In this document: positions 59,848 through 64,000 of the stretch, piece by piece
Layout: each line of letters starts with the position of its first letter
How positions within the stretch are numbered: position 1 is the first letter of the stretch
Assembly (NCBI GenBank): GCA_046349515.1
Contig: JAXMCE010000002.1
Span: forward strand, 124,001 to 188,000
DNA length: 64,000 nt
Reading direction: 5' to 3'
DNA from: JBGPGW01 sp046349515
Lineage (GTDB): Bacteria > Pseudomonadota > Alphaproteobacteria > CADEGL01
Notes under the pieces: model-generated
Seen by the model: the letters and a program-made list of their open reading frames with translations, nothing else
What the model was told of the DNA's origin: nothing
Database searches by the model: none
Made by a program: the position numbers and the translations under genes

Positions 59848-61272
59848 ATGAGCGCGCGGAGAGGACGTGCCCGGCGCACCCCGCGCGGTGAGGCCGCCAA
59901 TGCGCTTTGGGGCGGACGGTTCGAAGAAGGTCCGTCGGCGATCATGGAGGCGATCAACGCCTCGATCGGCTTCGACCAGCGCCTCCATTCCCAGGACATC
60001 GCCGCCTCGATCGCCCATGCCGCGATGCTCGCGCGCCAGGGCATCATCTCGAAGAAGGACGGCGCGGCGATCCAGCGCGGCCTCAAGGCCGTGCGGCGCG
60101 AAATCGAGCGCGGGCGATTCACGTTCAAGACAGAGCTCGAAGACATCCACATGAACGTCGAGGCGCGCCTGGCCGCCCTCATCGGCAAGCCGGCCGGCCG
60201 CCTCCACACGGCGCGCTCGCGCAATGACCAGGTCGCGACGGATTTCCGCCTGTGGGTGCGCGATGCGATCGACGCGATCGACGGGAAGATGAAGACGCTC
60301 CAGGCGCGCCTCATCGCAGAGGCCGAGCGCCACGCGGACGCCATCCTGCCGGGCCTCACGCACCTCCAGACAGCGCAGCCCGTCACTTTCGGCCATCACC
60401 TCCTGGCCTATGTGGAGATGCTGGGGCGCGATCGGAGTCGGTTTGCCGATTGCCGCAAGCGCCTCAACGAATGCCCGCTCGGCGCCGCGGCGCTCGCCGG
60501 CACGGCATTCCCCATCGATCGTCGCCAGACGGCCAAGGCGCTCGGCTTCGACCGACCCATGGCCAATTCGCTCGATGCGGTTTCGGACCGCGATTTCGCG
60601 CTCGAGTTCCTGGCCAACGCGTCCATCGCCGCCGTGCATCTCTCCCGCCTCGCGGAGGAGATCGTGCTGTGGACGAGCGACCGATTCCGCTTCGTCAGCC
60701 TTTCGGACGCCTTCACGACCGGCAGCTCCATCATGCCGCAGAAGCGCAACCCGGACGCGGCCGAGCTCTCGCGCGCGAAGTGCGGCCGCATCATCGCCGC
60801 GCTTACCGGCCTCCTCGTGGTGATGAAGGGCCTGCCGTTGGCCTACAGCAAGGACATGCAAGAGGACAAAGAGCCGGTCTTCGCCGCGGCGGATGCCCTC
60901 GTCCTCTCGCTCGAGGCCATGAGCGGGATGGTCGCCGATTTCCGGATCGATCGGTCGCGCATGCGCGAGGCCGCCGCGAGCGGCTTCGCCACGGCGACCG
61001 ACCTCGCGGACTGGCTCGTGCGCAAACTCAACCTGCCGTTCCGCCAAGCCCATCATGTCTGCGGGCGCCTCGTGAAGGCGGCGGAAGCGAAGGGCGTCGG
61101 TCTTGCGGAGCTCAGTCTCGCCGAGATGCGGCGGATCGAGCCCCGCATCACGCGCGACGTCTTCCGGGTCCTCGGCGTCGAGGAATCGGTCCGGAGCCGG
61201 ACGAGCTTCGGCGGAACGGCGCCGAAGCTCGTGCGGCGCTCGGCTGCTACCGCACGGCAACGGTTCCTATGA
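59848..61272 (+). CDS. argH: Argininosuccinate lyase
   Basis: A 474-residue fumarase-superfamily enzyme that splits argininosuccinate to arginine and fumarate. The signature GSSIMPQKRNPD, with the catalytic Ser, is present, as is the His in GLTHLQTAQP and the substrate-binding SRNDQVATDFRLW. The ATG at 59848 follows GGGAG. A basic N-terminal stretch (SARRGRARRTPRGEAA) is longer than in most homologues. The stop overlaps the lptM start. Confidence 0.96.
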   Translation: MSARRGRARRTPRGEAANALWGGRFEEGPSAIMEAINASIGFDQRLHSQDIAASIAHAAMLARQGIISKKDGAAIQRGLKAVRREIERGRFTFKTELEDIHMNVEARLAALIGKPAGRLHTARSRNDQVATDFRLWVRDAIDAIDGKMKTLQARLIAEAERHADAILPGLTHLQTAQPVTFGHHLLAYVEMLGRDRSRFADCRKRLNECPLGAAALAGTAFPIDRRQTAKALGFDRPMANSLDAVSDRDFALEFLANASIAAVHLSRLAEEIVLWTSDRFRFVSLSDAFTTGSSIMPQKRNPDAAELSRAKCGRIIAALTGLLVVMKGLPLAYSKDMQEDKEPVFAAADALVLSLEAMSGMVADFRIDRSRMREAAASGFATATDLADWLVRKLNLPFRQAHHVCGRLVKAAEAKGVGLAELSLAEMRRIEPRITRDVFRVLGVEESVRSRTSFGGTAPKLVRRSAATARQRFL

Positions 61273-61406
61273 TGAGACGGATCGGCTTCCTCATCGTACT
61301 CCTTATGATGGGGCTTGCGACGCTCTCAGCCTGCGGGCGCAAGGGTCCCCCGCAGCCGCCGCCCGACGCCGCAGACGAGTTTCCGAGGAAGTACCCGAGT
61401 GAGTGA
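61269..61406 (+). CDS. lptM: LptM-type small lipoprotein (YifL-like)
   Basis: A 45-residue lipoprotein: hydrophobic LIVLLMMGLATLSAC with the lipobox Cys (about residue 22), followed by GRKGPPQPPPDA, the diagnostic LptM/YifL pattern. LptM supports maturation of LptD, the LPS translocon. Its position between argH and lysA is typical in alphaproteobacteria. The start overlaps the argH stop, and the stop overlaps the lysA start region. Confidence 0.9.
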   Translation: MMRRIGFLIVLLMMGLATLSACGRKGPPQPPPDAADEFPRKYPSE

Positions 61407-62691
61407 GTTCGCCTACAGAGACGGGCAGCTCCATGCCGAGAGCGTGCCCTTGGACGAGATCGCGCGCGCGGTCGGCACGCCGGTCTATGTCTATTCGGCG
61501 GCGGCCTTGCGTCGCGCCTACCGGGCCTATGCGGACGCCTTCGCCGGCCAGCCGGTCGAGATCTGCTACGCGCTCAAGGCCAACGGCAACCTCGCGGTCG
61601 TGCGGGTCCTGGCACTCGAAGGTGCCGGCGCGGACGTCGTATCGGAGGGCGAGCTGAGGCGCGCGCTCGCGGCCGGTGTCCCGGCCGACAAGATCGTGTT
61701 CTCCGGCGTCGGCAAGAGCGAGGCCGAGATGGCCTTCGCGCTCGAGTCCGGCATCGCGTCCATCAACGTCGAATCGGAGCCGGAGCTCGTGAAGCTCGGC
61801 CGGATCGCGGCCGCGCGCAACCGCCGCCAGTCCGTGTCGCTCCGCATCAACCCCGACGTCGACGCCGCGACCCACGACAAGATCACGACCGGGCGGAGCG
61901 ACAACAAGTTCGGCATTGCATACGAGTCGGCCGTTCGCCTCTTTGCGCGCTCGCCCGAATTCCCCGCGCTCGCCGTCGACGGATTGGCTGTCCATATCGG
62001 CTCGCAACTCCTCTCGCTCGAGCCGTTCCGCCGTGCCTTCGAGCGCGTGGCCGAACTCGTCCGCGCGCTCCGCAGCGCCGGCCATACGATCCGCCGCCTC
62101 GATCTCGGCGGGGGCGTGGGCATTCGCTATGCGGGGGAAGAACCGCCGGATCTCGCGGGCTATGCCCGCGTGGTGCGCGAGACGGTCGGATCGCTGGGCT
62201 GCGCCCTCGTGATCGAGCCCGGCCGGTCGATCGTCGGCGAGGCGGGCGTGCTTCTCACGCGCGTCCTCTACCTCAAGGAGAATCCCGGCCGGCGCTTCGT
62301 CATCGTCGACGCGGCGATGAACGATCTCCTGCGTCCGGCGCTCTACGACTCCTATCACGAGATCTTGACGGTGCGGGAGCGCGCGAGCGCCGAGAAGAGC
62401 CCGGCCGACGTCGTCGGGCCGATCTGCGAGACCAGCGACACCTTCGCAAGGCAGCGGCCGCTGCCCTCGCTCGAAGACGGCGAGCTCCTTGCGTTCCTTT
62501 CGGCGGGCGCCTACGGTTCCGCCATGGCGTCCACTTACAATAGTCGGCCGCTCATCCCCGAAGTCCTCGTCGACGGCAGGCACCATGCGGTGGTGCGGCC
62601 GCGCCAGAGTTTCGAGGAGATGCTGGGCCAGGACAGGGTGCCTGGCTGGCTCTCTGCCGCGGCGGAGCGCCCAGCGGGACGACGATCCTGA
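61399..62691 (+). CDS. lysA: Diaminopimelate decarboxylase
   Basis: A 430-residue PLP enzyme that makes lysine from meso-diaminopimelate. The PLP Lys is in CYALKANGN, the glycine-rich phosphate loop in DLGGGVGIRY, HIGSQ follows the first domain, and the substrate-binding Cys is in GPICETSDTFA. The start is GTG 61399, overlapping the lptM end, with GAGGAAG at good spacing. The stop overlaps the next start (TGATG). Confidence 0.95.
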   Translation: MSEFAYRDGQLHAESVPLDEIARAVGTPVYVYSAAALRRAYRAYADAFAGQPVEICYALKANGNLAVVRVLALEGAGADVVSEGELRRALAAGVPADKIVFSGVGKSEAEMAFALESGIASINVESEPELVKLGRIAAARNRRQSVSLRINPDVDAATHDKITTGRSDNKFGIAYESAVRLFARSPEFPALAVDGLAVHIGSQLLSLEPFRRAFERVAELVRALRSAGHTIRRLDLGGGVGIRYAGEEPPDLAGYARVVRETVGSLGCALVIEPGRSIVGEAGVLLTRVLYLKENPGRRFVIVDAAMNDLLRPALYDSYHEILTVRERASAEKSPADVVGPICETSDTFARQRPLPSLEDGELLAFLSAGAYGSAMASTYNSRPLIPEVLVDGRHHAVVRPRQSFEEMLGQDRVPGWLSAAAERPAGRRS

Positions 62692-64000
62692 TGTCGAGCC
62701 TTCGCGACCGGCGCCTCCGACGATTGTGGTTCGGCGCCTCGCGCGGGCAGATCGCGCTCTCTTGGCTGGTCACGCTGTGGGAACGGCTGTGGCCCGCCCT
62801 TTGGCCCGCGAGCGGGCTCGTCGGTCTTTTCCTCGCGGTCGCGCTGTTCGACATCCTCCCGAAGCTGCCCGGCTGGATCCATGCCATCGTGCTGGCCGCC
62901 TTCGGGATCGCGCTCTTGTGGTCGCTCCGCTTGGGGTTCGCAGGTCTCCGCCTGCCGCGACGGGCGGACGCGCTGCGCCGGCTCGAACGCGGCCTCAACC
63001 AGCCCCACCGGCCCTTGAGCGCGCTCGAGGACCACCTCGCGGCGGGCGCCGGCGACCGGCAGTCCGAAGCGCTCTGGCGGGCCCATCTCGAGCGCATGGC
63101 CCAGGCCGCGGTCGACCTGCGCGTGCCCTTCCCCGAGCCGGGCCTGCCTGCGCGCGATCCGCGCGCGGGCCGCGCGATCGTCCTGCTCCTCTTGCTCCTG
63201 TCGCTCCCCGGCGGCTGGCGCGACGGCTGGAGCCGCATCGAGCGCGCGCTCGACCCTGATTTTTCCGGCGCGGGCGGCATTCCGGCGACGGCCGATGTAT
63301 GGATCTCGCCGCCCGAATACACCGGGCTCGCGCCCATCTACCTCAAGCAAGGCTCAAGCGACACGGAGATCGCGGTTCCGGCCGGCAGCACGGTGCTCGC
63401 GCGCGTCCATGGAGGGCGCGGCACGCCCCGGCTCCTCCTCGACGACAGGAGCACGCGCTTCGAGCGCATCGACCAGGCGGATTACGAGGTCCGGACGACG
63501 CTCGCGGAAGGCAAGCGCCTGACCATCCGGCAACGCGGGCACGACGTCGCAAGCTGGCCCGTCTCGGTCGTGGCGGACCGCGCGCCCGAGGTTGCGTTTC
63601 TCGATTTCCCGAGCGCCACGCAGCAGCGGGCGCTCCGGGTCGACTTCGAGGCACGCGATGACTACGGCATCGTCAAGCTCGAATTGACCATTCGTCTTGC
63701 GCGATTCAGCCCCGACCATCAGGACGATCTTCCGGCGGCCATGACCGAATCGCTCGTCCTCCCTTTGCCGATCAACGGCAACGGAACGGCCGAGCGCGGC
63801 ACGGCGTATTTCGACCTGACGCCGCATCCCTGGGCCGGATTGCCCGTGATCGCGCAGATCAGGGGGACCGACGCGCTCGATCAGACCGGCGAGAGCGGCG
63901 TCCTGACTTTCACGCTGCCCGAGCGGCAATTCACGAACCCGCTGGCCCGCTCGATCATCGAGCAGCGCCGCCGCCTGACACTCGAGCCCGAGCAGCGCGG
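62691..64000 (+). CDS. TIGR02302/DUF4175 family protein, N-terminal part (cut by window edge)
   Basis: About 436 residues before the window ends. Two or three membrane helices are near the N-terminus (ASGLVGLFLAVALFDIL and WIHAIVLAAFGIALLW), followed by LRLPRRADALRRLERGLNQPHRPLSALEDHLA and, after another hydrophobic stretch, GIPATADVWISPPEYTGLAPIYL. This is the layout of the alphaproteobacterial TIGR02302 family, whose function is unknown; the gene is regularly downstream of lysA. It starts at the TGATG overlap with lysA. Confidence 0.9.
   Translation, partial: MSSLRDRRLRRLWFGASRGQIALSWLVTLWERLWPALWPASGLVGLFLAVALFDILPKLPGWIHAIVLAAFGIALLWSLRLGFAGLRLPRRADALRRLERGLNQPHRPLSALEDHLAAGAGDRQSEALWRAHLERMAQAAVDLRVPFPEPGLPARDPRAGRAIVLLLLLLSLPGGWRDGWSRIERALDPDFSGAGGIPATADVWISPPEYTGLAPIYLKQGSSDTEIAVPAGSTVLARVHGGRGTPRLLLDDRSTRFERIDQADYEVRTTLAEGKRLTIRQRGHDVASWPVSVVADRAPEVAFLDFPSATQQRALRVDFEARDDYGIVKLELTIRLARFSPDHQDDLPAAMTESLVLPLPINGNGTAERGTAYFDLTPHPWAGLPVIAQIRGTDALDQTGESGVLTFTLPERQFTNPLARSIIEQRRRLTLEPEQR

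Noticed and set aside
58618..61260. 880-codon minus-strand frame across hbd and argH
   Set aside because: It is antisense to two well-supported enzymes and has no domain character; only its internal start at 59823 was kept as a weak TlpA-like remnant.

Overview
This 64 kb window is GC-rich chromosomal DNA from an alphaproteobacterium, most likely Rhodospirillales-like. The evidence is the gene set and its local order: ribF-ileS, argH-lptM-lysA followed by a TIGR02302/DUF4175 gene, dsbB-coq7, and a (2S)-methylsuccinyl-CoA dehydrogenase followed by a twin-transmembrane protein, a PduO-type adenosyltransferase, etfB, etfA and 3-hydroxybutyryl-CoA dehydrogenase. The genus cannot be fixed from the sequence alone. 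No insertion sequence, integrase, CRISPR array or rRNA was seen. Coding density is high and composition looks uniform.

Region 1-9.9 kb: the 5' part of ileS, ribF and a MaoC hydratase on the minus strand. Then comes a Crp-type regulator facing a CHASE2 adenylate/guanylate cyclase, a cupin, two coupled membrane genes, an SDR, an RraA-family protein and an EamA exporter. Region 10.1-17.9 kb: three tandem paralogous periplasmic binding proteins without any permease or ATPase, two with strong terminators behind them. They are followed by an operon for a 2-oxoacid/acetoin-type dehydrogenase (E1 alpha, E1 beta, a lipoyl protein without the acyltransferase domain, and an SDR).

Region 17.9-29.7 kb: peptidase-family hydrolases (M24, M81), cupin, a YqgE-family protein that appears to be exported, PA14, FUSC, polysaccharide deacetylase, HpaB-type hydroxylase, lipoprotein, zinc alcohol dehydrogenase and PhyH dioxygenase. 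Region 29.7-36.1 kb: a catabolic CoA-thioester operon whose SDR and crotonase resemble BadH and BadI of alicyclic ring cleavage, with an acyl-CoA dehydrogenase and a PaaK-type ligase. Two coupled Fe(II)/2-oxoglutarate dioxygenases are transcribed away from it.

Region 36.1-45.3 kb is the least familiar: an amidase-SH3 protein paired with a small membrane protein (a lysis-cassette-like layout); a secretome operon of two unknown exported proteins, a FecR-domain protein and an outer-membrane barrel; a divergently placed LapG-like transglutaminase-fold cysteine peptidase with a hairpin-rich leader; another binding protein; and tRNA-Leu(CAA). Region 45.4-54 kb holds housekeeping and repair genes (EamA, ALDH, YqaA, DsbB, COQ7, HNH, imine-reductase-like, esterase, AlkA-type glycosylase, Nudix, ACT). 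Region 54.2-64 kb carries the ethylmalonyl-CoA/ETF cluster, argH, lptM, lysA and the start of a TIGR02302 gene.

The most useful new observations are: CRP-like palindromes matching the recognition helix of the local Crp protein; the FecR/secretome/barrel operon with the adjacent cysteine peptidase; the binding-protein triplication; the E2 protein without a catalytic domain; and a BadH/BadI-type operon whose acyl-CoA dehydrogenase has Asp where Glu is usual.
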